Translations under genes and position numbers: made by a program
Assembly: GCA_020445765.1 (NCBI GenBank)
Contig: JAGRFY010000129.1
Span: 1 to 60,994, forward strand
Direction of reading: 5' to 3'
DNA from: Rhodocyclaceae bacterium
Lineage (GTDB): Bacteria; Pseudomonadota; Gammaproteobacteria; Burkholderiales; Rhodocyclaceae
DNA length: 60,994 nucleotides
Shown: positions 18,160-27,772 of the stretch, in pieces
How the letters are laid out: every line of letters begins with the position of its first letter
Numbering within the stretch: position 1 is the stretch's first letter
The notes under the pieces: generated by a model
Database searches by the model: none
What the model saw: only the letters and a program-made list of their open reading frames with translations
Told to the model about the DNA's origin: nothing

Positions 18160-18846
18160 TCAATCTCCGCGCTGCAGGCGGCGCCTTGCAGCAAATCCGA
18201 CCATGCCGATTCCTGCCAGCATCAGCGCGTAGGCCTGCGGCTCCGGCACCGCCGTGACTCCGATTTCCAGCTCGACGTTCTTCTTCTCGATGAACGCGTA
18301 GGCCATGTCGCCACCACCATGGGCCGCGAGAATGTTCTGGATGCTGACCTGACCAACCGTGATCGGGCCGGTGTCGATCGCGGCGACGCCGGTCCAGTTG
18401 TTGGTGGTGAAATCGAGCATCGCGTTCTGGACGAAGCTGCCAGTGGCAATTCGTTCAATCTCGGTCGGCCCGCGCGGATCGAGCGGCTTGACCCGAAGCT
18501 GACCGCTGGCCGCGACACCGGCAGAATTGCCGAAGAAGAAGTAATCGCCTTCCTCGGTCAGCGCGAAGGAGTCGAGCGTGAACCCCGGGTTGGCCGTGAT
18601 CGTGAACGAAAACGTCGAGTTGGCGACACGGATGCCTGCGTCGGTCTGGGCCGAGAATCCGGGCGAACCGCCCGGCGCGAAGAACAGGCTGTTGCCGAGC
18701 AGGGTCGGCGTGCCGAACAAGCCGACTACGGCGTCATCGTAGGAAATGTCGAACGCCGTCGTGCTGAGCGTCTGTGTCGCCGCGTGTGCACCGCCGGCGC
18801 CGAGCGAGACGATACACAGCGCCAGCAACTTGCGCGAAAACTTCAT
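18160..18846 (-). CDS. PEP-CTERM sorting domain-containing protein
   Basis: A 228-residue secreted protein: signal peptide (MKFSRKLLALCIVSLGAGGAHA), a beta-rich middle of unknown function, and a C-terminal PEP-CTERM tail of 29 residues (VPEPQAYALMLAGIGMVGF, then an Arg cluster). It is a predicted substrate of the exosortase encoded at 13024. The start has a clear Shine-Dalgarno GGAGG about 8 bases ahead. The gene has its own terminator and a 278-base upstream region. It may be an extracellular, glycan-associated protein. Confidence 0.93.
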   Translation of the reverse strand: MKFSRKLLALCIVSLGAGGAHAATQTLSTTAFDISYDDAVVGLFGTPTLLGNSLFFAPGGSPGFSAQTDAGIRVANSTFSFTITANPGFTLDSFALTEEGDYFFFGNSAGVAASGQLRVKPLDPRGPTEIERIATGSFVQNAMLDFTTNNWTGVAAIDTGPITVGQVSIQNILAAHGGGDMAYAFIEKKNVELEIGVTAVPEPQAYALMLAGIGMVGFAARRRLQRGD

Positions 18847-18965
18847 AAACGAACCTCCATTGCTATCCGTCCGGTGAGCGGCAATCCCGTCTGACCCGCC
18901 GGGATCGACGACTCACGCCGATAGAGCACTGAAACCGGGACAAGGCGGCGCCGTCTCTGCGGCCT

Positions 18966-18981
18966 GACTATTGTGCTGCCA
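18966..18981 (-). promoter_or_regulatory. Weak sigma-54-like site upstream of the PEP-CTERM gene
   Basis: On the minus strand TGGCAGCACAATAGTC resembles the -24/-12 consensus TGGCACGNNNNTTGCA. The -24 GG is present, but the -12 is GT rather than GC. Some PEP-CTERM genes are known to be RpoN/PrsR-controlled, which makes the site worth noting. The rest of 18847-19124 holds no gene that I can support. Confidence 0.2.
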
Positions 18982-19090
18982 GTTCATTCCATGAACATGA
19001 CAGATGCGAGGCTGCTCGTCACTTCCCGATGGCATTCACGATACTCCGTGCACACCACCACGCAAGCCGGACTTACACATTGAAAAACAT

Positions 19091-19114
19091 TATGGCATAG
19101 GGGCGAAATGCCCC
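19091..19114 (-). terminator. Possible terminator after epsL
   Basis: On the minus strand GGGGC-ATTTC-GCCCC forms a 5-bp stem about 10 bases beyond the epsL stop, and TTTTT follows about 12 bases later. The stem is short and the T run is displaced, so this is tentative. Confidence 0.35.
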
Positions 19115-19124
19115 AATTGCCGCA

Positions 19125-20315
19125 TCAGAAGCGGAGATTCGCGCTGATCGACGCAGTCGTCGCGTCGTACTCGCGGGCATCGGAATCGGCGTTGCGGCTC
19201 TCCCAGCGCAACGATGCGCCGAAGCCCAGAGCCCGTGAATAGTGATAGCCTGCCGACAACCCGATGCGCGTCTGGTTCTCGCGCCGATCGGCCACCTGCT
19301 CACTGAAGAACCCGGGATCGCCGCCAAAGTCGCGGCGTCGATACTCCAGTTCGGAGGACAATTCCACCTTGTCGCTGAACTGCCAGGCGGGCCGCACGCC
19401 GACCGCCTCGGTGACCACGTAGTTGTCCACGAGGTCTTCCTGCGCACCCAGTTCGCGCCGCGCATGGCCGGTGATTCGCAACTTGCCGCTTGCCTGCCAC
19501 GCCATTTCGATGCGACCGACCGCCCCCTGGTAGTCACGGTTGTCGGCGAAGTCGTAGCTGCGCGTGACATAACCCAGGTAGCCACTGAATCGGGTAATGC
19601 CGGTCGCTGCCCAACTGCCGGTCACGCGGTAGTCGGTCTGAGTGTATTCGCGATCGGAGAAGCGGCTGGCACTGCGATTCGGATACTCGCCGTGGGTCCG
19701 TCCGATCGAAACCACGACGCGCTCGCCGCCACGTGGCTGGTATCCGCCCCTCAGCGATACGCCGCGTGCCCGGTAGTCTGCATCTGGACGGGTATCATCC
19801 GAGTAGTCGCTGGTGGTATGGCTCGCGCCCGCACCGACAAACCACCTTGGCGTGATCACCCGGTCGCCGACGAATTCGATGCGACGGTAGGTGTTGACAC
19901 TACGTTCGTCACCCGTGAAGTCATCGAATCCGCTCAGGTTCTGGGACTGACTTGCCAGCAAGTGCCCCCGCCATGCCCGCCCGACGACCCAGTTCCAGCT
20001 ACCGTTTACATCCAGGCCATCGTAATCAAGATGATCGCTTTCGCGGTAGCGCGTGGCTGCAACACCGACCGCAAGCGAGACATCCTGCAATCCGATCAGT
20101 TGACTGTAGCTGGCACCGAGCCGGGTCAACGACACCAGATCCGAGCGCGCGCCCCGCGCCGGATCGGCGTCGTCCGGCAGTCGGTAGAGATTGCTGTCGT
20201 AGTTCAGCCGCTGGGAGGCTTCGAACACCAGACCGCGCACCGCCTCGGCCTGCGCCGGCGCCGCCGCCCAGGCCGTGCTCGCGGCCGCCGCCGCGACGTA
20301 CTGCCAAATTCGCAT
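19125..20315 (-). CDS. epsL: EpsL, exosortase-B-associated outer-membrane beta-barrel protein
   Basis: A 396-residue outer-membrane protein with signal peptide (MRIWQYVAAAAASTAWAAAPAQA) and alternating-residue beta strands throughout. It ends in the aromatic terminus ASISANLRF, the usual C-terminal Phe of a barrel. It matches the PEP-CTERM/XrtB-associated EpsL family and probably forms the outer-membrane exit pore. ATG 20315 fits the signal peptide; an in-frame ATG at 20348 would add 11 residues. It is divergent from epsB with about 160 bases between them, so this is probably a shared regulatory region. Confidence 0.86.
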   Translation of the reverse strand: MRIWQYVAAAAASTAWAAAPAQAEAVRGLVFEASQRLNYDSNLYRLPDDADPARGARSDLVSLTRLGASYSQLIGLQDVSLAVGVAATRYRESDHLDYDGLDVNGSWNWVVGRAWRGHLLASQSQNLSGFDDFTGDERSVNTYRRIEFVGDRVITPRWFVGAGASHTTSDYSDDTRPDADYRARGVSLRGGYQPRGGERVVVSIGRTHGEYPNRSASRFSDREYTQTDYRVTGSWAATGITRFSGYLGYVTRSYDFADNRDYQGAVGRIEMAWQASGKLRITGHARRELGAQEDLVDNYVVTEAVGVRPAWQFSDKVELSSELEYRRRDFGGDPGFFSEQVADRRENQTRIGLSAGYHYSRALGFGASLRWESRNADSDAREYDATTASISANLRF

Positions 20316-20478
20316 GTTCACAAAAACGACTCGTCGAATATTGCACAATGGCCATGCACTGCCAGTGGGCAGCGGGCCGCGATGTCTTCCAGCATGCCAG
20401 AGTCCTGCGTCGAATCGATTCGCAACAGGTTACAGAATATGCCGATAGGGGTCGGCGCAATCTCCTTACACTTACAAT

Positions 20479-21873
20479 ATGTTCGCCGTTCTAGACCGCA
20501 ATCCCGGATTCCTCCGCTCGAGCTTCACGTTGACCCGAATGATCGAGGCTTTCGTCGATCCGCTCGTGGTTGCCGCGTCGCTGCTGCTGTGCGCCGCTGC
20601 CTTCGGCCAGCGCTTCTCCGCACCCTATGTGATTCTTGCGCTGATGGCGTTCTCGCTGTCGTTTCCGGGCAATGTCCGCCTGCATGACAGGCCGGCCAAG
20701 GCCGCGCGCAAGATCCTGGTCAACTGGTCGCTGTTCGCGCTGATCCTCGGCGGATTCGGCCTTGCCAGCGGCTACCACATGTATTTCCCGCGGGAGGTGC
20801 TGATCGCCTGGGCTGCGGTCACACCGATGGCCCTGCTGGCCAGCCACGTGCTGATTCGGCTGACCTTGCCGCGGGTGCTCGCGATCAGCCACGCCGAGCG
20901 ACGCGCGGTCGTTGCCGGCGTCAATGAAATCGGCATACGAATTGCTTCCGAGTTCGACCGAAATCCCTACCTCGGCACCAGCTTCTTCGGCTTCTTCGAC
21001 GATCGCAGCCGCGAGCGACTGCCCGACATCACTCGGATGCCGCTGCTCGGCAACCTTGCCCAGCTTGCCAACTACGTGAAGATCCATCAGGTGGAAGCCG
21101 TCTACCTGGCGCTTCCCATGGCGACGCAACCGCGCATCCTGAGCGTGCTCGACGACCTCAAGGACACCACCGCGTCGATCTACTTCGTGCCGGACATCTT
21201 CGTCACGGATCTGATCCAGGGCCGGCTCGACTACGTCAGCGGCATGCCGGTGGTGGCCGTCTGCGACACCCCGTTCACCGGGGTCAATGGCCTGGTCAAG
21301 CGCGCGTCCGACATGCTGCTGTCGGTGTTGATCCTGCTGCTGATCTCGCCAGTGCTGCTGGCGACCGCCCTCGGCGTCAAGCTGACCTCGCCCGGTCCGG
21401 TGATCTTCCGTCAGCGCCGCTACGGTCTCGACGGACGGGAGATCGTCGTCTACAAGTTTCGGTCGATGACCGTGACCGAGGACGGGGACAAGCACTACAA
21501 CCACGTCACTCGGAACGACGCTCGCGTGACGCCGTTCGGTGCCTTCATCCGTCGCACCTCGCTCGACGAACTGCCCCAGTTCGTCAACGTGCTGCAAGGA
21601 CGAATGAGCATCGTCGGCCCACGTCCGCATGCCATTGCGATGAACGAGGCCTATCGCAAGCTGATACCCGGCTACATGGTCCGCCACAAGGTCAGACCGG
21701 GCATCACCGGCTGGGCGCAGGTTCACGGCTTTCGCGGCGGGGACGATCTCGACCAGATGACCAAGCGCATCGAATACGACCTCGAATACCTGCGCAACTG
21801 GTCGCTGACGCTCGATCTCTGGATCGTCGTCAAGACCGTCTGGATCGTCTTCCGCGACCGGCACGCATACTGA
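20479..21873 (+). CDS. epsB: EpsB, undecaprenyl-phosphate glucose phosphotransferase
   Basis: A 464-residue inner-membrane polyprenyl-phosphate hexose-1-phosphate transferase that starts repeat-unit synthesis. It has four or five N-terminal membrane helices, a CoA-binding-like Rossmann segment (about 130-250), another helix near 280, then the bacterial sugar transferase domain. Diagnostic motifs are KLTSPGPVIFRQRRYG, KFRSM, RRTSLDELPQF and GPRPHA, with KVRPGITGWAQV near the end. Full-length for WcaJ/EpsB-type enzymes. The start is uncertain: ATG 20479 has a poor Shine-Dalgarno, and ATG 20539 is an alternative. It is the only plus-strand gene of the eps locus. Confidence 0.93.
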   Translation: MFAVLDRNPGFLRSSFTLTRMIEAFVDPLVVAASLLLCAAAFGQRFSAPYVILALMAFSLSFPGNVRLHDRPAKAARKILVNWSLFALILGGFGLASGYHMYFPREVLIAWAAVTPMALLASHVLIRLTLPRVLAISHAERRAVVAGVNEIGIRIASEFDRNPYLGTSFFGFFDDRSRERLPDITRMPLLGNLAQLANYVKIHQVEAVYLALPMATQPRILSVLDDLKDTTASIYFVPDIFVTDLIQGRLDYVSGMPVVAVCDTPFTGVNGLVKRASDMLLSVLILLLISPVLLATALGVKLTSPGPVIFRQRRYGLDGREIVVYKFRSMTVTEDGDKHYNHVTRNDARVTPFGAFIRRTSLDELPQFVNVLQGRMSIVGPRPHAIAMNEAYRKLIPGYMVRHKVRPGITGWAQVHGFRGGDDLDQMTKRIEYDLEYLRNWSLTLDLWIVVKTVWIVFRDRHAY

Positions 21874-21907
21874 GAACAGCCTCCGGGCGCCTCGCGCGCA
21901 CAGGCCG

Positions 21908-22330
21908 TCAATAGGGCAGCGTGGTCCGGTTGTTGAGGGCGATCCAGCCGCGCGCCACCCGATACACCACCCAAAGCGTCGCGCCGATGCCTACGACCAG
22001 GGCGATCGGGATGCCGACCACGGTGAAGAACAGCACGTAAAAGGCGACGATCCACGCCGCCGCGTACCAGAACGTGCGGATCTGCCAGCTGAAATGGCTG
22101 TCCAGCCAGGTGCCGCGCACATCCGAACGCTTCACGTAGTTCAGGATCACGGCGACGATCGACGGCAGGCCGCCGACGAAACTGCCGAGGACGGTTGCCG
22201 CACCGCTGGCGATGCCGACGACGACCGCCACGGCATGCAGGGCGTAGATGATGTGGGTCAGGGTCACCAGGCCGTCCGGCGCCGTGGTTGTGGTCAATTC
22301 CCGCGCCGGCATGACTTCGGGCTCACTCAT
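21908..22330 (-). CDS. DUF4870-like small membrane protein
   Basis: A 140-residue protein with a short polar N-terminus and three hydrophobic segments (about 18-55, 80-105 and 105-130), resembling DUF4870 family proteins, whose function is unknown. ATG 22330 has AGAGGAAA just upstream. It starts 11 bases after the threonine aldolase stop, so the two genes and ubiD probably form one transcript. It converges on epsB with 34 bases between the stops. Confidence 0.75.
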   Translation of the reverse strand: MSEPEVMPARELTTTTAPDGLVTLTHIIYALHAVAVVVGIASGAATVLGSFVGGLPSIVAVILNYVKRSDVRGTWLDSHFSWQIRTFWYAAAWIVAFYVLFFTVVGIPIALVVGIGATLWVVYRVARGWIALNNRTTLPY

Positions 22331-22341
22331 CGCAGTTTCCT

Positions 22342-23391
22342 CTAGGGTTGGAGCGCATCGGCCGCCAGCGTTGCCAGCCGGTCGACCGCTTCTTCGGTGG
22401 TGGCCCACGAGCACATGAAGCGCGCTGCCCCCCCGATGAAGGTATAGAAATGGACGCCGGCAGACCGCAAATGGTTCGACACCGCCGTCGGCAAATTTAC
22501 AAATACGCCGTTGGCTTCACACGGTGCATGCAGCGTGACGCCCGGGAGCCGGGCAAGCCTGTCAGCCAGCCGACGTGCCATTCGATTGGCATGACCCGCC
22601 CGGGTCAACCACGCCCCGTCGTCGAGCACACCGAGCCAGGGCGCGGCCAGATAACGCATCTTCGAGGCCAGTTGGCCGGCCTGCTTGCAGCGCCAGGCAA
22701 ACTCTTCGGACAACCGGCGATCGAAGAACACCACGGCCTCGCCCAAGGGCAGGCCCATCTTGGTGCCGCCGAGGCACAACACGTCAACCCCGGCGCGCCA
22801 GCTCAGATCGGCCGGACTGCAGCACCATGCCGCGACGGCATTGGCGAATCGCGCGCCGTCCATGTGCAGATGCAAGCCCGCTTCGCGCGCGGCACTCGAT
22901 ACCGCTTCGAGCTCCTGCGGCGAATAGACGGTGCCGAGCTCACTGGCCTGGGTCACCGATACCACCCTCGGTCTCGGGTAGTGGATGTCGGCACGCAGAT
23001 GGACCAGCCGGCCGATCTCGGCCGGCACGAGCTTGCCATCGACGGTCGACGCACGCAGCAGCTTGGTGCCGTTCGAAAAGAATTCCGGCGCACCGCATTC
23101 GTCGGTCTCGACATGAGCGCAGTCGGCACAGATGACGCTGTGGTAGGAGCGGCACAGTGACGCCAGCGAGAGCGCATTGGCCGCCGTGCCATTGAAGACG
23201 AAATAGACGTCGCAATCGGTTTCGAACACCTCACGCAGGCGATCGCAGACCCGGTGGGTGATCTCGTCGGTGCCGTAGGACGGTTGCCATCCGGCGTTCG
23301 CGGCAAGCAGCGCATCGATTGCTTCCGGGCAAGCCCCGGCGGTGTTGTCGCTGGCGAACTGGACCGACAGATCGGATGCCGAATCGATCAT
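22342..23391 (-). CDS. ltaE: Low-specificity L-threonine aldolase
   Basis: A 349-residue PLP enzyme cleaving threonine/allo-threonine to glycine and acetaldehyde. The PLP lysine is Lys211 in LCLGGTKMGLP. His and Asp of the aldolase fold appear in FNGTAANALS (near 67-76) and LHLHMDGARFANA (about 173-185). Full length. ATG 23391 lies 34 bases after the ubiD stop. It could also act as a beta-hydroxy amino acid aldolase on other substrates. Confidence 0.9.
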   Translation of the reverse strand: MIDSASDLSVQFASDNTAGACPEAIDALLAANAGWQPSYGTDEITHRVCDRLREVFETDCDVYFVFNGTAANALSLASLCRSYHSVICADCAHVETDECGAPEFFSNGTKLLRASTVDGKLVPAEIGRLVHLRADIHYPRPRVVSVTQASELGTVYSPQELEAVSSAAREAGLHLHMDGARFANAVAAWCCSPADLSWRAGVDVLCLGGTKMGLPLGEAVVFFDRRLSEEFAWRCKQAGQLASKMRYLAAPWLGVLDDGAWLTRAGHANRMARRLADRLARLPGVTLHAPCEANGVFVNLPTAVSNHLRSAGVHFYTFIGGAARFMCSWATTEEAVDRLATLAADALQP

Positions 23392-23425
23392 CGCAGTCCT
23401 CCGCCAGGGCGCGCGCAAGTAACGG

Positions 23426-24913
23426 CTACAGCCCGAGCCTGTCCCAGATCTCGTCCACCCGAGCCTTGACCGAGGCATCCATGACGATCGGCCGCCCCCA
23501 CTCGCGATGGCTCTCGCCCGGCCATTTGTTGGTGGCATCCAGTCCCATCTTCGAGCCCAGGCCGGCGACCGGGCTGGCGAAATCGAGGTAATCGATCGGC
23601 GTGTTGTCCACGATCGTCGTGTCGCGCGCCGCATCGACGCGAGTCGTGATCGCCCATATCACCTCCCTCCAGTCGCGCACGTCGATATCGTCGTCGACGA
23701 CGATGATGAACTTCGTGTACATGAACTGCCGCAGGAACGACCAGATGCCGAACATCACCCGTTTGGCGTGCCCCGGATACTGTTTCTTCATCGACACCAC
23801 CGCCATCCGGTAGGAGCAGCCTTCCGGTGGCAGGTAGAAATCCGCGATTTCCGGAAACTGCCGCTGGAGCAACGGCACGAACACCTCGTTGAGCGCGACA
23901 CCGAGCATCGCCGGCTCGTCGGGCGGCTTGCCGGTGTAGGTGCTGTGATAGATCGGTGACTCGCGCATGGTCATGCGTTCGACCGTGAACACCGGAAAAT
24001 TCGCCTGCTCGTTGTAGTAGCCGGTGTGGTCGCCGTAGGGTCCCTCAAGCGCCTCGTCGTCCGGCCGGATGACCCCTTCGAGCACGATTTCTGCGCGCGC
24101 CGGGACCTGCAGGTCCGATCCGATGCAGTCCGTCAGCTCGGTCCTGCCGCCCCGCAACAGACCGGCGAACTGGTATTCGGACAGGCTGTCGGGCACCGGC
24201 GTGACGGCGCCGAGGATGGTCGCCGGGTCGCATCCGAGCACCACCGCCACCGGAAACGGAACCCCCGGATTCGCCCGGCAGTGGTCGCGAAAGTCGAGCG
24301 CACCGCCGCGGTGGGCAAGCCAGCGCATGATCAGGCGGTTGCGCCCGATCAGTTGCTGGCGATAGATGCCGAGATTCTGCCGCTTCTTGCCCGGACCGCG
24401 GGTCACCACCAGCCCCCACGTGATCAGCGGCGCGACGTCGCCGGGCCAGCAGTGCTGGATCGGCAGGGCGGCAAGATCGACCTGCTCGCCCTCGACCACG
24501 ACCTGCTGGCATGGCGCCCGCCCGACCGACTTTGGGTGCATGTTCATGATCTGGCGCAACATCGGCAGCTTTTCCCAGGCGTCGCGAATTCCCTGGGGCG
24601 GCTCGGGCTCCTTCAGTTGTGACAGCAGCCGACCGATCTCGCGCAACGGTGCCTGCCAGCCTGCCGCCGGATCGGCACCCATACCCATCGCGACCCGACC
24701 GGGAGTCCCGAACAGGTTGGCCAGCACCGGCATGTTTGCCGGTCGCCCGCCCGTGGTCGGTCGCTCGAACAATAGCGCCGGACCGCCCGCACGCAGCACC
24801 CGGTCGGCAATCTCGGTCATCTCGAGACGGGTGTCGACCGGCTCGGCGATGCGCCTGAGTTCCCCGCGCGCCTCGAGTTGACCGATGAAATCACGCAGAT
24901 CGCTGTATTGCAC
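23426..24913 (-). CDS. ubiD: UbiD 4-hydroxy-3-polyprenylbenzoate decarboxylase
   Basis: A 495-residue prenyl-FMN-dependent decarboxylase of ubiquinone biosynthesis. It begins [22 protein letters not shown], with the full UbiD domain through [11 protein letters not shown]-type sequence near the C-terminus. Catalytic Glu/Arg region residues are present around [12 protein letters not shown]. It is the first gene of a minus-strand set with threonine aldolase and a DUF4870-like gene. ubiA and ubiC lie 2-3 kb further upstream, separated from it by a plus-strand metalloprotease gene. Confidence 0.95.
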   Translation of the reverse strand: MQYSDLRDFIGQLEARGELRRIAEPVDTRLEMTEIADRVLRAGGPALLFERPTTGGRPANMPVLANLFGTPGRVAMGMGADPAAGWQAPLREIGRLLSQLKEPEPPQGIRDAWEKLPMLRQIMNMHPKSVGRAPCQQVVVEGEQVDLAALPIQHCWPGDVAPLITWGLVVTRGPGKKRQNLGIYRQQLIGRNRLIMRWLAHRGGALDFRDHCRANPGVPFPVAVVLGCDPATILGAVTPVPDSLSEYQFAGLLRGGRTELTDCIGSDLQVPARAEIVLEGVIRPDDEALEGPYGDHTGYYNEQANFPVFTVERMTMRESPIYHSTYTGKPPDEPAMLGVALNEVFVPLLQRQFPEIADFYLPPEGCSYRMAVVSMKKQYPGHAKRVMFGIWSFLRQFMYTKFIIVVDDDIDVRDWREVIWAITTRVDAARDTTIVDNTPIDYLDFASPVAGLGSKMGLDATNKWPGESHREWGRPIVMDASVKARVDEIWDRLGL

Positions 24914-25111
24914 GGAAGCTCCGCCGGTTGCCAGGCAGCCGTAATCCTAGCCCGGTTTGCGGCACCCGTCGCGATCCCCGCCATCGAGGCGAAAGCGTAA
25001 GCATTCCTGTCGATCGCTTCCAGCAGTCGCGTACATGGGTTCCAATCGATACTCGCTTTGCATGATTGCGGCCGCTGGCGACCAGTGGCCGCCAAAGTCC
25101 ACGGAGGATGC

Positions 25112-26056
25112 ATGAACAGGAGCAAGTGGGGCGCCATCGGCGCGGCCCTGGCGCTGGCGAGCGCTTCCGCCCACGCGGTCACGATCGACTTCGACTACAG
25201 CTTCGACGACGGCGCCAGCCGTCTCGGCAGCGGGCAGCGCGCGATACTCGATTTCGTGGCCGACGAGTTCGGCCGCCGCATCGGCGACTCGCTCGATGCG
25301 GCGTTCTACAGCAGCATCGACTTCTTCGACCCGGGCGCCGGGTCGGTCGGTGCCAGCCTGCCGCGGGTCAGCCTCGCCAACCAGGCAATCGCCGCCGACA
25401 GCCTGCGGATCTACGTTGGCGTTTCCGAGCTGGACGGCTTCGGCGTCAGCACGGTCGGCATCAGCGGCCCAGGCGGAGCGTCCGGAAGGATTCTCGACCG
25501 GGGCGAGGCGGGCGTCGGCACGATCGACTTCGCACCCTGGGGCGGCAGCATCGCCTTCGACTCGTCGACCAACTGGTACGTCGACGACGATCCGGCGACC
25601 GCGGAAGCCTTTACCGGCATCGACTTCTATTCGATCGCAGTGCACGAACTCGGCCACGTGCTCGGTGTCGGCACATCCGGTTCGTGGTTCAACCAGATCG
25701 GTGCCGGCGGCTTCGAAGGCGGCGCTTCGGTAGCCGCCTACTCGGATGCGTCGGCCCGTCCGCAGGCTGCCGTACCGCTCGAGCCAGGGGATGGCCACTG
25801 GGCCGAGGGCACGCAGTCGTTCGCGGATGGGGTACTGCTCGAGGCCTCGCTTGACCCGAGCATCCGTGCTGGCCAGCGCAAGCCCTACACCGACCTCGAC
25901 TGGGCAGCACTTGCCGACGTCGGCTGGGAGGTCGCGCCAGCCAGCGCGGTGCCGGAGACCGGCCGGTTCGCAATGATGCTGGCCGGTCTCGGCGTGCTCG
26001 GCGCGAGCGCCCGGCGACGTACGGCGCGCTCCGTCAGGAACGCCGCCAGCGGTTGA
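25112..26056 (+). CDS. PEP-CTERM metalloprotease (zincin)
   Basis: A 314-residue secreted zinc protease with exosortase tail. The signal peptide spans about residues 1-21 (ends ASAHA). The active-site motif is HELGH at 178-182, where Glu179 is catalytic. The residue that is the third His in matrixins (HExxHxxGxxH) is Thr188 here. A candidate third ligand is His229 in DGHWAEG, 47 residues downstream, as in leishmanolysin-like enzymes. The tail is [18 protein letters not shown] from residue 280, then an Arg cluster, a PET variant of the PEP motif common in this group. ATG 25112 has GGAGG upstream. The 3' end overlaps pyrF tail-to-tail by 23 bases. No biosynthetic partner adjoins it. Confidence 0.85.
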   Translation: MNRSKWGAIGAALALASASAHAVTIDFDYSFDDGASRLGSGQRAILDFVADEFGRRIGDSLDAAFYSSIDFFDPGAGSVGASLPRVSLANQAIAADSLRIYVGVSELDGFGVSTVGISGPGGASGRILDRGEAGVGTIDFAPWGGSIAFDSSTNWYVDDDPATAEAFTGIDFYSIAVHELGHVLGVGTSGSWFNQIGAGGFEGGASVAAYSDASARPQAAVPLEPGDGHWAEGTQSFADGVLLEASLDPSIRAGQRKPYTDLDWAALADVGWEVAPASAVPETGRFAMMLAGLGVLGASARRRTARSVRNAASG

Positions 26057-26849
26057 TTTCGTCGCGCGTCGCCCGCGCCGCGTCGCGGGCCGCAGCGGCA
26101 TAGTCCTCGCCGCTGCCGGCGTAGATGATCGCCCGCGACGAATTGATCATCAGCCCGTTTCCGCTGGGTGTGCGCCCCGCCGCGACGGTGGCCTGGACGT
26201 CGCCGCCCTGGGCACCGACGCCTGGCACCAGCAGCGGCATCTCGCCGACGATCCCCCGTACCCGCGCAATTTCCTGCGGAAACGTGGCGCCGACCACCAG
26301 TGCGAGCTGTCCGTTGCGATCCCAGTCGAGGGCGAGCCGTGCCACCCGCTCGAACACACGTTCGCCGCCGGCTTCGAGAAACTGCAGATCGCTGCCGCCC
26401 GGATTGGACGTCCGGCACAGCAGGATCACACCCTTGTCCGGCCATGCCAGATAGGGTTCGATCGAATCGTGCCCCATGTACGGATTGACCGTCAGTGCGT
26501 CGGCGCCGAAGCGCTGAAAGGCCTCCACCGCATACTGCTCGGCGGTGCTGCCGATGTCGCCGCGCTTGGCGTCGAGGATCACCGGTACGCCCGGATGGTG
26601 CTCGTGGATGTGGGCAATCAGCGCTTCCAATTGGTCCTCTGCCCGGTGCGCAGCGAAATAGGCGATCTGGGGCTTGAACGCGCACACCAGATCGGCGGTC
26701 GCGTCGACGATCCCACGGCAGAAGGACAGGATCGCGTCTGGCCGGTCGCGCAGCGCCGCCGGCAGGCGCGCTGGATCGGGGTCGAGACCCACGCACAGCA
26801 GCGTGTCGTGGCGGATCCAGCGCTCGTGGATGGCATCGATGAAACGCAT
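26034..26849 (-). CDS. pyrF: Orotidine 5'-phosphate decarboxylase
   Basis: A 271-residue enzyme of pyrimidine synthesis making UMP from OMP. The catalytic lysine is in [11 protein letters not shown] (Lys95, with Asp93 and Asp98). The length and the GDIGST form mark the longer 'type 2' OMP decarboxylase. ATG 26849 is 44 bases after the ubiA stop, so it is probably co-transcribed with ubiC-ubiA. The minus frame stays open far upstream through ubiA and ubiC, but that is shadow sequence. Confidence 0.95.
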   Translation of the reverse strand: MRFIDAIHERWIRHDTLLCVGLDPDPARLPAALRDRPDAILSFCRGIVDATADLVCAFKPQIAYFAAHRAEDQLEALIAHIHEHHPGVPVILDAKRGDIGSTAEQYAVEAFQRFGADALTVNPYMGHDSIEPYLAWPDKGVILLCRTSNPGGSDLQFLEAGGERVFERVARLALDWDRNGQLALVVGATFPQEIARVRGIVGEMPLLVPGVGAQGGDVQATVAAGRTPSGNGLMINSSRAIIYAGSGEDYAAAARDAARATRDEINRWRRS

Positions 26850-26893
26850 CAGACGTTCGCTCCTCGGCGGGTCGGACTCGGTCAAGGCGTCCT

Positions 26894-27772
26894 TCAGGCG
26901 CCGACCGGGCGGAACAGGTAGTCGAGCGCCAGGCCCGCGAATATCGCGCCGCCGAGCCAGTTGTTGTGCAGGAAGGCCTTGAAGCAACGCGCCCGGTCGC
27001 GATCGCGGATCAAGGTGAAATGGTAGCCCGCGATCACCGACGCGACGACCAGCCCGCTGAAGTACAGCCAGCCTCGGTCCGCCGCGACGCCGACCCAGGC
27101 CATCAGCGCGAGCGTCGCGACATAACAGGTCATCACCGCGACGACGTCGAATCGGCCGAAGGTGATCGCCGACGTGCGAATGCCGATCTTGAGATCGTCG
27201 GGACGATCCACCATCGCATATTCGGTGTCGTAGGCGACCGCCCAGCACACATTGGCGAGCATCATCACCCAGGCGATCGGCGGCAAGGCCTGCTGCAGGG
27301 CGGCGAACGCCATCGGAATGCCGAAACCGAAGGCGATCCCGAGGTAGGCCTGGGGGATCGCGAGAAACCGCTTGGTGAACGGGTAGCTGGCCGCCAGGAA
27401 CAGGGCCGGCACCGACAGCCAGATCACCATCCGGTCGAGCGGCAGGATCAGCACGAAGGCGGTCAAGGCGAGCACCGCTGCGAGGACCAGGGCCTCGTGG
27501 GTGCTGACCTCGCCGGTGGCCAGCGGACGATTGCGGGTTCGCTCGACGTGAGCATCGAAATTCCGATCGGCATAGTCGTTGATGACACAGCCGGCCGAGC
27601 GCATCAGCACCGTGCCGAGCACGAAGATCCACACCACGAAGGCCGACGGCCGTCCCATGCCGGCGATCCACAGCCCCCACAGCGTCGGCCACAGCAACAG
27701 CAGGATGCCGATCGGCTTGTCCAGCCGCATCAGCCGCTCGTAGAGGGAAAGTCGCTCGGTAATCGTCGTCAT
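26894..27772 (-). CDS. ubiA: 4-hydroxybenzoate octaprenyltransferase
   Basis: A 292-residue polytopic prenyltransferase joining the polyprenyl tail to 4-hydroxybenzoate. The first Asp-rich motif is NDYADRNFD (65-73), the second includes [13 protein letters not shown] near 190-200. About eight to nine membrane helices are visible. ATG 27772 overlaps the ubiC stop by ATGA. Confidence 0.95.
   Translation of the reverse strand: MTTITERLSLYERLMRLDKPIGILLLLWPTLWGLWIAGMGRPSAFVVWIFVLGTVLMRSAGCVINDYADRNFDAHVERTRNRPLATGEVSTHEALVLAAVLALTAFVLILPLDRMVIWLSVPALFLAASYPFTKRFLAIPQAYLGIAFGFGIPMAFAALQQALPPIAWVMMLANVCWAVAYDTEYAMVDRPDDLKIGIRTSAITFGRFDVVAVMTCYVATLALMAWVGVAADRGWLYFSGLVVASVIAGYHFTLIRDRDRARCFKAFLHNNWLGGAIFAGLALDYLFRPVGA

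Noticed and set aside
25949-25963. VPETG read as a sortase LPXTG signal
   Set aside because: The tail (helix then Arg cluster) and the Gram-negative setting fit PEP-CTERM/exosortase; PET variants are common there.
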